From an uncultured Oscillibacter sp. (GTDB lineage Bacteria > Bacillota > Clostridia > Oscillospirales > Oscillospiraceae), in contig CABUDN010000001.1 in the NCBI GenBank assembly GCA_902490355.1, positions 9,319-73,318 of the forward strand: DNA of 64,000 nt, written 5' to 3'. Shown piece after piece: positions 51,053-60,042 of the stretch (position 1 is its first letter; each line of letters begins with the position of its first letter). The translations under genes and the position numbers were made by a program. Below the pieces are notes generated by a model, which made no database searches, had not been told where the DNA came from, and saw only the letters and a list, made by a program, of their open reading frames with translations.

Positions 51053-51061
51053 TGCTATAAT
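51053..51061 (+). promoter_or_regulatory. Extended -10 promoter of the BMP/ABC/sulfatase operon
   Basis: TGC followed by TATAAT (51056-51061). The -35 position (CATTCT) is poor, fitting an activator-dependent promoter. Start near 51068. Confidence 0.7.
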
Positions 51062-51142
51062 TTTTGACATTGAATCAGGGGCATTCATCTGGAAATGCCC
51101 GTAAAGATGACGTTCATTGTATTGAAATCAAGGAGGACTACG

Positions 51143-52243
51143 ATGAAAAAAGGACTTGCCATGCTGCTGACTTTGACCCTGATGCTGGGGACCCTGAGCG
51201 CTTGCGGCGGAACGACCGATCTGGAGGCTGCCGACAAGGAGCCCGCGCAGAACGAGGAAACCCAGGATGCGGAAGGCACCGCCGCCGCCAAGATCGGCGT
51301 GGTGCTGACCACCAGCGGTCTGGGCGACAACAACTTCAACGACATGGTGTACGCCGGTCTGGAGAAGGCCAAAGAGGATCTGGGCATCACGTTTGATTAC
51401 GCAGAGCCCTCTTCTCCCGATGAGTACACCACCATGACCTACAACTTCGCGCAGGACGGCTCCTATGATCTGATCATCGTCCTGTCCACGGACGGTGCCA
51501 CCGCTCTCGACGAGATCGCCCCCCAGTACCCGGATCAGAAGTTCACTCTGGTGGACAACGCTTCCGACAACCCCAACGTGTGCAACATTCTGAAAAACGG
51601 CGCTGAGCAGACCTTCCTCACCGGCGTCATCGCCGGTCTCATGACCACCGATGACCGCTTTGAGTTCACCAACCCCGACAAGAAGGTGGGTGCCATTCAG
51701 GGTCTGGATACCGCTACCCTCAACGCCATGAGCACCGGCTTTGCCTGCGGTGCCCGGTTCTACGATCCCGAGGTGGAAGTGCTGGTGTCCACGGTGGGTA
51801 ACTTCACCGATGTCAACACCGGCAAGGAAATGGCCGTCGCCATGTACAATCAGGGCGTCGATGTCATTCAGAACCTGGCCGGCAGCGGCGCCGGCATCTG
51901 GGCGGCCCTGGAAGAAAAGCAGTTCTACGGTCTGGGCTGCGGCGCCAACCAGAACAGCCTCTCTCCCTACATTCCCGCCACGGCCGGCTTCGTGCTCACC
52001 GACATTGCCTATGACCAGTGCCAGCAGATCATCGACGGCACCTGGACTGCCGGCAACGTGTATCCCTCTTTCTCCGACGGTGCCTTTGCCTATCTGACCG
52101 AGGATGCCTCTGTGGAGCTGCCCGAGGACCTGCTGGAGAAGGTGGATGCCGCGCAGGAGTGGTACGTGAACAGCGGCGTCTCCCTGCCCACCACCATGGA
52201 CGAAGTGGACGGCTGGATTGCCCAGTACGGCCAGAGCAAGTAA
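51143..52243 (+). CDS. BMP family (PnrA-like) nucleoside-type ABC transporter lipoprotein
   Basis: Extracellular binding lipoprotein of the basic-membrane-protein family, whose characterised members bind nucleosides. 366 aa from ATG 51143 (AGGAGG 6 nt upstream). Signal MKKGLAMLLTLTLMLGTLSAC with lipobox. Family motifs: KIGVVLTTSGLGDNNFNDMVYAGL at the mature start and NLAGSGAGIWAALEE. Followed by its ATPase and two permeases. A nucleoside such as 5'-deoxyadenosine, methylthioadenosine or inosine is the likely ligand. Confidence 0.92.
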   Translation: MKKGLAMLLTLTLMLGTLSACGGTTDLEAADKEPAQNEETQDAEGTAAAKIGVVLTTSGLGDNNFNDMVYAGLEKAKEDLGITFDYAEPSSPDEYTTMTYNFAQDGSYDLIIVLSTDGATALDEIAPQYPDQKFTLVDNASDNPNVCNILKNGAEQTFLTGVIAGLMTTDDRFEFTNPDKKVGAIQGLDTATLNAMSTGFACGARFYDPEVEVLVSTVGNFTDVNTGKEMAVAMYNQGVDVIQNLAGSGAGIWAALEEKQFYGLGCGANQNSLSPYIPATAGFVLTDIAYDQCQQIIDGTWTAGNVYPSFSDGAFAYLTEDASVELPEDLLEKVDAAQEWYVNSGVSLPTTMDEVDGWIAQYGQSK

Positions 52244-52273
52244 CCTTTCACATGATAAAAAGGCGGTGCTTCT

Positions 52274-53791
52274 ATGAATGCGGTTGAAATGCGGGGCATT
52301 TCAAAGAATTTCGGCACCGTTCAGGCACTAAGCAACGTGGATTTCACCTTACGGCAAGGGGAAATCCACGCTGTTTTAGGGGAGAACGGCGCTGGAAAAA
52401 CCACCCTGATGAAGATTCTCTACGGCATGCACAAGCCCTCCAGCGGCAAGATCTTCCTCAAAGGAAATCCCGTCACACTCCGGGACTCCCAGGCAGCCAT
52501 CCGGGCCGGCATCGGCATGGTGCATCAGCATTTCATGCTGATTCCCGTGCTCAGTGTGGCCGAAAACATTGTGGCGGGCCGGGAACCCCGCCGGGGCGTG
52601 TTCTTTGATTTTGAACAGGCGGTCCGGGAAGTGGAGCAGCTGGAGCAGCGCAGCGGATTCCAGGTGGATCCCCGGGCCAAGGTGGAAACCCTCTCCGTGG
52701 GCCAGATGCAGCGGGTTGAGATTCTCAAGGCACTTTACCGGGGCGCGGACATTCTGATTCTGGACGAGCCCACTGCCGTCCTCACGCCCATTGAAGTACA
52801 GGAGTTCTTCTCCGCCCTGCGCCAGCTGCGCGCGGAAGGGAAGAGCATCATCATCATTACCCACAAGCTCTATGAGGTGATGGAAATTGCCGACCGGTGC
52901 ACGGTTCTCCGGGACGGACAGCTCATCGGCAGCGTGGACAAGGACAAAACCTCCATGCAGCAGCTGGCCAGCATGATGGTAGGCCGGGAATACAGCTTCG
53001 AGGGCCGTCATCCCTCCCAGGCAATCGGGGAGACGTTCTTCTCCGTGGAGCACCTGTCTTACCGCAAAAACGGCATTCCCATTCTCCAGGACATTGCGCT
53101 TTCCCTCCATCGGGGCGAGATTTTGGGTGTGGCCGGCATCGACGGCAACGGTCAGACCGAGCTCATTGAGGCGCTCACCGGCCTGCTCCGGCCCGACTCC
53201 ATGGAATTGACGCTCAACGGCAAAAAAATTCAGGGCACGGCCGCGGACTTCATTGCAGCCGGCATCGGCCACGTGCCCGAGGACCGCACGGTACGGGGAC
53301 TGTCCCTGGCCCGGTCCATTGAGGAAAACTCCATTCTGGGCTACGAGAACCAGGCGCAGTTCAGCCGCCGGGGAATCATGGACTACCGGTACATCCGGAA
53401 AAACGCGGAAGCCCTGGCCCAGAATTTCCGCATCAAAGCCCCCAATGTGGCAACTCCCTGCGGCGCGCTCTCCGGCGGCAACCAGCAAAAGGTGGTCATC
53501 GCCCGGGTCTTCTCCCAATCTCCGGAAGTGGTGATCTGCGCCCAGCCCACCCGGGGCGTGGACGTGTCGGCCTCGGAATACATCCATGAGGTCATGCTCG
53601 CGTACCGGGACCAGGGCAAGGGAATCCTGCTGATCTCCGCCGACCTGGACGAGGTGAAAAAACTCAGCGACACCATCGCTGTCATTTATCAGGGCCGCAT
53701 TGTGGCTGTGGACCGTGCGGAACACTTTGACGACAACCGGCTGGGACTTTTGATGACCGGCGCCGCGCAGGACCCGGGAAAGGAGGCATAA
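52274..53791 (+). CDS. Nucleoside-type ABC transporter ATP-binding protein (YufO/NupA type)
   Basis: 505 aa with two ABC domains. First: Walker A GENGAGKTT, signature LSVGQMQRV, Walker B LILDEPTAVL. Second: degenerate Walker A IDGNGQTEL, signature LSGGNQQKV, and CAQPTRGVD in place of DEP at Walker B, a normal change in this family. Powers the two permeases that follow; 3 nt to the next gene. Confidence 0.93.
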   Translation: MNAVEMRGISKNFGTVQALSNVDFTLRQGEIHAVLGENGAGKTTLMKILYGMHKPSSGKIFLKGNPVTLRDSQAAIRAGIGMVHQHFMLIPVLSVAENIVAGREPRRGVFFDFEQAVREVEQLEQRSGFQVDPRAKVETLSVGQMQRVEILKALYRGADILILDEPTAVLTPIEVQEFFSALRQLRAEGKSIIIITHKLYEVMEIADRCTVLRDGQLIGSVDKDKTSMQQLASMMVGREYSFEGRHPSQAIGETFFSVEHLSYRKNGIPILQDIALSLHRGEILGVAGIDGNGQTELIEALTGLLRPDSMELTLNGKKIQGTAADFIAAGIGHVPEDRTVRGLSLARSIEENSILGYENQAQFSRRGIMDYRYIRKNAEALAQNFRIKAPNVATPCGALSGGNQQKVVIARVFSQSPEVVICAQPTRGVDVSASEYIHEVMLAYRDQGKGILLISADLDEVKKLSDTIAVIYQGRIVAVDRAEHFDDNRLGLLMTGAAQDPGKEA

Positions 53792-53794
53792 GGC

Positions 53795-54874
53795 ATGGAA
53801 CTTGTGGGCACACGCAAAACCGTATATGTGGCTCTGCGCACCCTGCTGGCCTTCGTGCTGGCTCTGATCCTGGGCGGCATCGTCTTCTTTGCCGCGGGCT
53901 TCAATCCGGTGCAGGTCTATAAGCTGATCTTCCTGGGTGCCTTCGGCTCCGGGGAAGCCATTTTGACCACCCTGAGCTATGCCACGCCTCTGATCTTTAC
54001 CGGTCTGGCCTTCGCCTTTGCCCAGCACGCCAAGGTCATGAACCTGGGCACGGAGGGCCAGCTCTATGTGGGCGCCATGGTGGCCGCCCTCATCGGCGGT
54101 TATCTTCCGCCCCTGCCCCGGATTCTCTTCGTTCCCCTGATTCTGGTGGTCAGCTGCCTGTGCGCCGGATGCTATGCCGGTATCGCGGGCTTTTTGAGCA
54201 ACCGGTTCGGCGCCAACATGGTCATCGTCACCCTGATGCAAAACTATGTGGCCCAGCTGTTTTGCAGCTACCTGGTCAACAACGTGTTTGTGGATGACCA
54301 GGGCATCGCCCGGACCGCCGCCCTGCCGCAGCAGGCCCGTATCGGCAAGCTCATGGAGGGACATTACCTCTCCGCTTCCATCCTCATCGGCGTGGCTCTG
54401 GTGGCCGTGGTCTGGTTCCTGCTCAACCGTACCCGGCTGGGCTATCGCCTCCATTTCGTGGGCAGCAACCCGGCCTGCGCCGAGACCGCCGGCATCAATA
54501 CCAAGCGCATGATGCTCATCACCCTGCTCATCAGCGGCGCTCTGGCAGGCTTCTGCGGCGCCACCCAGGTCATGGGCGTGCAGTACCGCTTTACCGACGG
54601 TTTTTCCAGCGGCTACGGCTTTGAGGGCATTGCCGTGGCGGCCCTGGCGGGCAACAATCCCGTGACGGTTTTGCTCTCGGCCATCTTGTGGGGCGGACTG
54701 AAGTCCGGTGCCAGCGAGGTCAACCGGATCGCTTCCATTCCCATGGATGTCATCTCCATCATCCAGGCGCTGATCGTGGTGTTTATGGTGGCGCCCAAAC
54801 TGATGGATGCCCTGTGCACCCCGGTGCGCAAACTGGTGGCAGGTCCCCAACGGACCTCCGCCCGAACCGAGTAA
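53795..54874 (+). CDS. Nucleoside-type ABC transporter permease 1 (YufP type)
   Basis: 359 aa, about ten membrane segments. BPL-2 family features: AKVMNLGTEGQLYVGAMVAALIGG and GFEGIAVAALAGNNPVTV. Directly after the ATPase gene with GGAGG upstream. Works as a heterodimer with permease 2. Confidence 0.93.
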   Translation: MELVGTRKTVYVALRTLLAFVLALILGGIVFFAAGFNPVQVYKLIFLGAFGSGEAILTTLSYATPLIFTGLAFAFAQHAKVMNLGTEGQLYVGAMVAALIGGYLPPLPRILFVPLILVVSCLCAGCYAGIAGFLSNRFGANMVIVTLMQNYVAQLFCSYLVNNVFVDDQGIARTAALPQQARIGKLMEGHYLSASILIGVALVAVVWFLLNRTRLGYRLHFVGSNPACAETAGINTKRMMLITLLISGALAGFCGATQVMGVQYRFTDGFSSGYGFEGIAVAALAGNNPVTVLLSAILWGGLKSGASEVNRIASIPMDVISIIQALIVVFMVAPKLMDALCTPVRKLVAGPQRTSARTE

Positions 54875-54895
54875 CGGAAAGGAGGCGCATTGTTT

Positions 54896-55774
54896 ATGGA
54901 ATTCATTGGTTTGTTTTTGATCTCCGCCCTCCGTTCCTCGGTCCCCGTGGCCCTGGCCGCCGTAGGCGGTACCTTCTCCGCCCGGTGCGGCATTATGCCC
55001 ATGGGTATGGAAGGCTTTATCCTCATGGGTGCCTTCGGCGCCACCTGCGGCTCGTATTTTTCCAGCAACCCCTGGATCGGCCTTCTGTGCGGCGTCCTGC
55101 TCTCGGCACTGTATGCCATGCTCCACGGTCTTTTGTGCGTCCAATACCACATGGACCAGGTCATCTGCGGCATCGGTCTGAACATGTTTGCCACCGGCTT
55201 TACCACCTCGCTGACCCAGGTAATCTGGGGCAGCCGGGCCAACTCCGCCTCCGTGGAGGCTCTGCCTCACATCACCCTGCCCATTCTGGGCAACGTGTCC
55301 TTCATTTTGCCCCTGGCCGTGGTCATCGGCATTCTGGGCTGGGCCTTCATGTTCCGGACCCCCTGGGGACTGCGGCTGCGGATTGTGGGTGAAAAGCCCC
55401 TGGCCGCCCGGACCATGGGCATCTCCATCCGCAAGTACCGCTTCCTGGGCGAGCTCATCGTGGGCGTGCTGTGCGGCCTGGCCGGCAGCTATCTGGCCAT
55501 CGACCACGTCAACCGGTTTGCCTATGAGATGAGCGCCGGCCGGGGCTATATCGCCGTGGCTGTGAACATTCTGGGCGCCTACAACCCCATCGGCTCCCTG
55601 CTGGGCAGCCTGATCTTCGGCGGCGCGGCTGCGCTCAAGAATATCTTTACCGACGGCAGCGTGCCGTCTCAGCTGCTGGATCTGTGCCCCTACCTGGTGA
55701 CGATCCTGGTCGTGACGTTTGCCGTCCGCCATGTCCGTCCGCCGGCCGGTATCGCAGACAGCGGCGAAGAATAA
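54896..55774 (+). CDS. Nucleoside-type ABC transporter permease 2 (YufQ type)
   Basis: 292 aa from ATG 54896 (AGGAGG 10 nt upstream; TTG 54890 is the alternative). About eight membrane segments; the conserved early motif reads CGIMPMGMEGFILMGAFGA instead of the usual N-x-G-x-EG-MM, and GRGYIAVAVNILGAYNP is in the second half. Followed 16 nt later by the sulfatase gene. Confidence 0.92.
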   Translation: MEFIGLFLISALRSSVPVALAAVGGTFSARCGIMPMGMEGFILMGAFGATCGSYFSSNPWIGLLCGVLLSALYAMLHGLLCVQYHMDQVICGIGLNMFATGFTTSLTQVIWGSRANSASVEALPHITLPILGNVSFILPLAVVIGILGWAFMFRTPWGLRLRIVGEKPLAARTMGISIRKYRFLGELIVGVLCGLAGSYLAIDHVNRFAYEMSAGRGYIAVAVNILGAYNPIGSLLGSLIFGGAAALKNIFTDGSVPSQLLDLCPYLVTILVVTFAVRHVRPPAGIADSGEE

Positions 55775-55790
55775 GGAGGTTTGTTCCTTT

Positions 55791-57308
55791 ATGAAAGCCA
55801 TTATGGTCATGTTTGATTCCCTCAACCGCATCATGCTGCCGCCCTACGGCGGGCTGGACATCGTGGCGCCCAACTTCCAGCGTCTGGCGGAGCATGCCGC
55901 CACCTTCGACAACTTCTACGCCGGAAGCCTGCCCTGCATGCCTGCCCGGCGGGAGATTCACACCGGCCGGTACAACTTCCTGCACCGGGGCTGGGGTCCC
56001 ATTGAGCTCTATGACGACTCCATGCCCGAGCTGCTCAAGCAAAACGGCGTCTATACCCACCTGGTGACCGACCACTGGCACTACTGGGAGCAGGGCGGCT
56101 CCGACTATCAGACCAAGTACAACTCCTTCGAGTATGCCCGGGGCCCCGAGGGCGATCCCTGGAAGGGCCGGGTGGATTTCGACGTGCCGGAGCACCTGTA
56201 CGGCCGGCAGGACAACTGCGGCCGCCAGGAATACGTCAACCGCCACTACACCCCCAAGGAGGAGGACATCTCCATCGCCCAGAACTTCAAGCACGGCCTG
56301 GAGTTCATCGATGAGAACTTCCGTTCCGACAACTGGTTTTTGCAGCTGGAGGAGTTTGATCCCCACGAGCCCTACTATGTCCCCGACCGCTTCCTGTCCC
56401 TGTACGAAAAGGAATACCACGGCCGCCCCTTTGACTGGCCCCAGTACTTCCGGGTCGGACACAGCGGCGAGACGGAAGAGGAGATTCAGCACGTCATCAA
56501 CAAGTACCGGGCTGTGGTGAGCATGTGCGATTACTACCTGGGCCAGGTGCTGGACCGGATGGACCAGTACGATCTCTGGAAAGACACCATGCTGATCGTC
56601 AACACCGACCACGGCTTCCTGCTCACCGAGCACAACTGGTGGGGCAAGGTGCGGGAACCCATTTACGACGAGCTGGCCCACACCCCCTTCTTCCTCTGGG
56701 ATCCCAGAAGCGGCGTGCGCAACGAGCACCGCGGCGCCCTGTGCCAGACCATCGACATCGCCCCCACACTGCTGGACTTCTTCAACGTTCCCATTCCCCA
56801 GGACATGCAGGGCAAGGCCCTGCGGGATACCGTGGCATCCGACCAACCGGTACGGGAATATGCGCTCTTCGGCATGCACGGCTTCCATGTCAACGTCACG
56901 GACGGCCGGTATGTCTACATGCGCACGCCGGTGCGGGAGCATCTGGACGACCTGTATGACTACATGCAGACGCCCACCAGCTACCCCAACTCCGTCACGC
57001 TGGACAAGCTGCGCCAGGGCCAGATGTGCTGGGACTTCCACTTCACCAAGGGCACGCCCCTGCTGCGGCTGCCGGGCCACTGCATGGGCATGATCCCCAA
57101 TGATCCGGAAGCCCTCTACGCTCCTGACGGGCTGTACGGAGAGGGGAACCTGCTCTTCGATCTGGAGCAGGACCCCAAACAGCTCCACCCCCTCCACGAC
57201 GAGGCTGTGGAATCCCGCATGATCGAGGCCATGAAGCAGCTCATGGAGGAAAATGAGGCACCGGCGGAGCAGTATGTCCGCCTGGGTCTTTCCACTGAGA
57301 ACACCTGA
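55791..57308 (+). CDS. Cytoplasmic Cys-type sulfatase
   Basis: 505 aa, hydrolysing a sulfate ester with a formylglycine made from Cys49 in the motif CMPAR (49-53), followed by REIHTGR. No signal peptide (starts MKAIMVMFDSLNRIMLPPYG), so it acts inside the cell on an imported substrate. The N-terminal metal motif is FDSLN rather than the common DD, as in some S1 subfamilies. C-terminal region has VNTDHGFLLTEHNWWGK with the metal-ligand Asp-His. Last gene of the importer operon; maturation by the enzyme at 46641. AAGGAGG 11 nt before ATG. Confidence 0.9.
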   Translation: MKAIMVMFDSLNRIMLPPYGGLDIVAPNFQRLAEHAATFDNFYAGSLPCMPARREIHTGRYNFLHRGWGPIELYDDSMPELLKQNGVYTHLVTDHWHYWEQGGSDYQTKYNSFEYARGPEGDPWKGRVDFDVPEHLYGRQDNCGRQEYVNRHYTPKEEDISIAQNFKHGLEFIDENFRSDNWFLQLEEFDPHEPYYVPDRFLSLYEKEYHGRPFDWPQYFRVGHSGETEEEIQHVINKYRAVVSMCDYYLGQVLDRMDQYDLWKDTMLIVNTDHGFLLTEHNWWGKVREPIYDELAHTPFFLWDPRSGVRNEHRGALCQTIDIAPTLLDFFNVPIPQDMQGKALRDTVASDQPVREYALFGMHGFHVNVTDGRYVYMRTPVREHLDDLYDYMQTPTSYPNSVTLDKLRQGQMCWDFHFTKGTPLLRLPGHCMGMIPNDPEALYAPDGLYGEGNLLFDLEQDPKQLHPLHDEAVESRMIEAMKQLMEENEAPAEQYVRLGLSTENT

Positions 57309-57315
57309 AGTGCAT

Positions 57316-57351
57316 AAAAAAATGAGACGGATTACTCCGTCTCATTTTTTT
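57316..57351. terminator. Bidirectional terminator after the sulfatase gene
   Basis: 16-bp stem AAAAAAATGAGACGGA/TCCGTCTCATTTTTTT with loop TTAC; A-run before and T-run after. It also serves the convergent aldolase gene. Confidence 0.93.
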
Positions 57352-57374
57352 ATGAATTCCTAATGGATGGGGCT

Positions 57375-58073
57375 TCACACCTGGCCGCAGTCCTCGGCAC
57401 ATAGGGGAACCCCGCCGGCGGTAATCCCCGCCTTCTCCCGGGCTTCCAGCAGCGCCTCCACTTCGCGCCGCTTCAGCAGGCAGCCCGGCCGGTTCAGGTA
57501 TCCCAGATTCATCAAAATCACGGCGGAGCCCTCCAGGCTCTCCATGCGGTAGTAGGCCTCCATGGCGCTGCGGCCCCAGGTCAGGGCGCCGTGGTTGGCC
57601 AGCAGCACCGCATTGTGGGTTCGGCAGAAGGGAGCAATGGATTCCGGCACCTCCTGGGTGCCCGGCGTGGCGTAGGGGGCCACCGGCACCACACCCAGAT
57701 TGAACACCGTCTCCGTCAAAAGCGCCATGTCCATGGGAACTCTGGCAATGGCAAAGGAGGTTGCCGCCGGGGGATGGGCATGGACCACACCGCCCACCTC
57801 CGGGTTTTCCCGGTAGACCCGCAGGTGCATTTTCATCTCCGAAGAGGGCGCCGCGGTTCCTTCCAGAACCCGGCCCTCCAGGTCCACACACAGCAGCATG
57901 TCCTCGGTCATATAGCCCTTGGACACACCGGTGGGGGTCACCCAGATCCGGTCAGGCCCGGTGCGGACGCTGATATTGCCGTCATTGGCAGCCACATACT
58001 GCCGGGCAAACATCCGCCGCCCGATTTCCAGGATGGCTGCCCGGGCCTCCTGATCGGTACAGGCATTTGCCAT
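57375..58073 (-). CDS. Class II aldolase (5-deoxyribulose/methylthioribulose 1-phosphate or fuculose-phosphate aldolase type)
   Basis: About 232 aa zinc aldolase of the AraD/FucA family. Seen: NDGNISVR (about 29-36), SSEMKMHL with the catalytic Glu, HAHPP zinc histidines, and NHGALTWG with the third histidine. ATG at 58073 or 58082; the ribosome sites are weak for both. With MtnA next door it should cleave 5-deoxyribulose 1-phosphate or methylthioribulose 1-phosphate to DHAP plus an aldehyde, the last step of the DHAP shunt. Fuculose phosphate is the alternative, but no fucose kinase is present. Confidence 0.87.
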   Translation of the reverse strand: MANACTDQEARAAILEIGRRMFARQYVAANDGNISVRTGPDRIWVTPTGVSKGYMTEDMLLCVDLEGRVLEGTAAPSSEMKMHLRVYRENPEVGGVVHAHPPAATSFAIARVPMDMALLTETVFNLGVVPVAPYATPGTQEVPESIAPFCRTHNAVLLANHGALTWGRSAMEAYYRMESLEGSAVILMNLGYLNRPGCLLKRREVEALLEAREKAGITAGGVPLCAEDCGQV

Positions 58074-58126
58074 GGGAATCATCTCACTTTCCAAACAGGT
58101 TGTTTTTTGCAACAGGTTCCTCTATA

Positions 58127-58144
58127 CTGGTGCATAATCACCAG
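58127..58144. promoter_or_regulatory. Palindrome between the aldolase and DeoR genes
   Basis: CTGGTG-CATAAT-CACCAG, 6-bp arms; the centre CATAAT can serve as a -10 for the DeoR gene. Candidate autoregulatory site that could also affect the divergent aldolase. Confidence 0.45.
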
Positions 58145-58167
58145 CACGATATGAGGGAGGGGATGCC

Positions 58168-58938
58168 ATGCTGGCCGTAGAGCGCAGAGCGTGCATCAAA
58201 GAAACCATTCAGGAACAAAAAAGCGTGGCGGTGTCCGATCTGGCCCGCCGCTTTGACGTCACGGAGGAGACCATCCGGCGGGATCTGAAAGTTCTGGAGG
58301 CCCAGGGCGTTCTGACCCGGACCTACGGCGGCGCCTTCATCCAGGGCGGCGCCATCAACGAGGTGGATGTGACTCTGCGGGAGACCTCCTATGTGGAGGC
58401 CAAACGGCAGATCGCCGCCCAGTGTCTGCAGCTGATCCGCAATGGAGACTCCATTTTTCTCGACAGCTCCACCACCGCACTGGAGATTGCCCGGGCCATC
58501 CGGGACATGCGCCTGACAGTGCTGACCAACTCCCTGCTCATTGCCGACGTGCTCTCCCACAGCGAGAGCATCCGCCTGCAAGTGATCGGCGGCGTTTTGC
58601 AGCCGCAGAGCATGTCCTTCCTGGGGGAGGCCGCCCTGGCTGCCCTGGCGCCCTACTATGTGGACAGCGCCTTTGTCTCCTGCCGCTCCGTCAGCCTGGA
58701 CCGCGGCATCACCGACAGCAACGAGCAAAGCGCCGCGTTCCGCAGCGATGCCATCCGCCGGGCCGGACGGGTGTATCTGGTGGCGGATCACACCAAATTC
58801 GGCCAGACCTCCTTTGTGCAGATCTGCGGCTTTGACGCGCTGGCGGGCATTGTGACCGATCAGCCCCTGTCTGCCCCATGGCATTGGATGGCCCAGGAGC
58901 GCAAGCTGCTCCTGCTGGAAAACGCGCCGGAGGCTTAA
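58168..58938 (+). CDS. DeoR family sugar-phosphate-responsive repressor
   Basis: 256 aa. N-terminal HTH (about 8-55) with VSDLARRFDVTEETIRRDLKV, and C-terminal DeoR sensor domain with DGDSIFLDSSTT-like GDSIFLDSSTTAL, LTNSLLIADVL and VADHTKFGQTSFV. DeoR members sense sugar phosphates, and a deoxypentose phosphate would fit. Divergent from the aldolase; its stop overlaps the convergent mtnA stop by TTAA, so no terminator separates them. Confidence 0.92.
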   Translation: MLAVERRACIKETIQEQKSVAVSDLARRFDVTEETIRRDLKVLEAQGVLTRTYGGAFIQGGAINEVDVTLRETSYVEAKRQIAAQCLQLIRNGDSIFLDSSTTALEIARAIRDMRLTVLTNSLLIADVLSHSESIRLQVIGGVLQPQSMSFLGEAALAALAPYYVDSAFVSCRSVSLDRGITDSNEQSAAFRSDAIRRAGRVYLVADHTKFGQTSFVQICGFDALAGIVTDQPLSAPWHWMAQERKLLLLENAPEA

Positions 58939-60011
58939 TCCTCCGTCCGCTCAAAGAGCCGCTTCAGAGCCGGAGCAAAGGGCGGGCGGATGATGCCCCG
59001 CTCCGTCACAAAGGCGGTGATCAGCTCCGCGTCCGTCACGTCGAAGGCGGGGTTATAGACCTTGACTCCCTCCGGTGCCATGGGCTCTTTGTACCACATG
59101 TCCGTCACTTCCGCGCCGGGACGCTCCTCAATCCGGATGGCGCTGCCGTCCGGGCAGCTCAGGTCGATGGTGGACATGGGCGCACAGACATAGAAGGGAA
59201 TCCCATAGTGTTTTGCCAGGATGGCCACGCCGGACGTGCCGATCTTGTTGGCGGTATCGCCGTTGGCAGCCACCCGGTCACAGCCCACAAACACGGCCTG
59301 CACCCATCCCCGGCGCATGACCGAGGGGGCCATATTGTCGCAGATCAGCGTGGTGTCCACCCCGTCGGCGAACAGCTCGTAGGCCGACAGGCGGGCTCCC
59401 TGCAGCAGGGGGCGGGTCTCGTCGGTGAATACCCGGAACTGCATGCCCTGCTCCCGGCCCACGTGGATGGGCGCCAGGGCGGTGCCGTAGCGGACCGTGG
59501 CCAGCTGTCCGGCGTTGCAGTGGGTCAGGATGCCGTCGCCGTTTTGAATCAGCGTCAGGCCGTACTCGCCGATGGCGCGGCACACCTGGATATCCTGATC
59601 CCGCAGCTCCAGGGCCCGCTCCCGCAGCCGGTCCTTGAGCGCCGCCACCGGGCAGCCGGCATGCTCCCGCACCACCTGCGCCATCTGCTCCAGAGCCCAC
59701 GCCAGATTGACCGCGGTGGGCCGGGCGCTGACCAGATAAGCCCGGATGCGCTCAAATTCCGCGGCAAAGGTCTCGTAATCCGTCTCCGGCATCCGCCGGC
59801 ACACGGCATAGATGCCGATGGCCGCCGCCACGCCGATGGCCGGGGCGCCGCGCACCTGCAGAGTATAGATTGCCTGATAGATGGCTTCCGCCGTAGACAG
59901 CCGCAGGAACACCGTCTGCCCGGGCAGCCGGGTCTGATCCAGAATCACCAGCTCTTCCGTCTGAGGGTCCAGCGCCACAGTGTCCTGATGCATGATATTG
60001 TCCTTGTCCAC
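58935..60011 (-). CDS. mtnA: S-methyl-5-thioribose-1-phosphate isomerase (MtnA)
   Basis: Isomerises methylthioribose 1-phosphate, and in the DHAP shunt 5-deoxyribose 1-phosphate, to the ribulose 1-phosphate. 358 aa. Substrate motif RGAPAIG (54-60), catalytic Cys165 in THCNAGQLATVRYG and catalytic Asp225 in CDNMAPS. GTG start at 60011 with GAGGAG 9 nt upstream. No other classical methionine-salvage genes (mtnB, C, D, W, X) are present, which supports the aldolase branch instead. Confidence 0.95.
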   Translation of the reverse strand: MDKDNIMHQDTVALDPQTEELVILDQTRLPGQTVFLRLSTAEAIYQAIYTLQVRGAPAIGVAAAIGIYAVCRRMPETDYETFAAEFERIRAYLVSARPTAVNLAWALEQMAQVVREHAGCPVAALKDRLRERALELRDQDIQVCRAIGEYGLTLIQNGDGILTHCNAGQLATVRYGTALAPIHVGREQGMQFRVFTDETRPLLQGARLSAYELFADGVDTTLICDNMAPSVMRRGWVQAVFVGCDRVAANGDTANKIGTSGVAILAKHYGIPFYVCAPMSTIDLSCPDGSAIRIEERPGAEVTDMWYKEPMAPEGVKVYNPAFDVTDAELITAFVTERGIIRPPFAPALKRLFERTED

Positions 60012-60042
60012 CTGTCAACACTCCTCACTGTTTGATACCTCC

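Noticed and set aside
52376..55834. 1152-codon open frame antisense to the BMP-type ABC transporter genes
   Set aside because: It lies entirely opposite three well-supported transporter genes; its His/Gly/Gln-rich translation is the usual mirror of GC-rich coding DNA.
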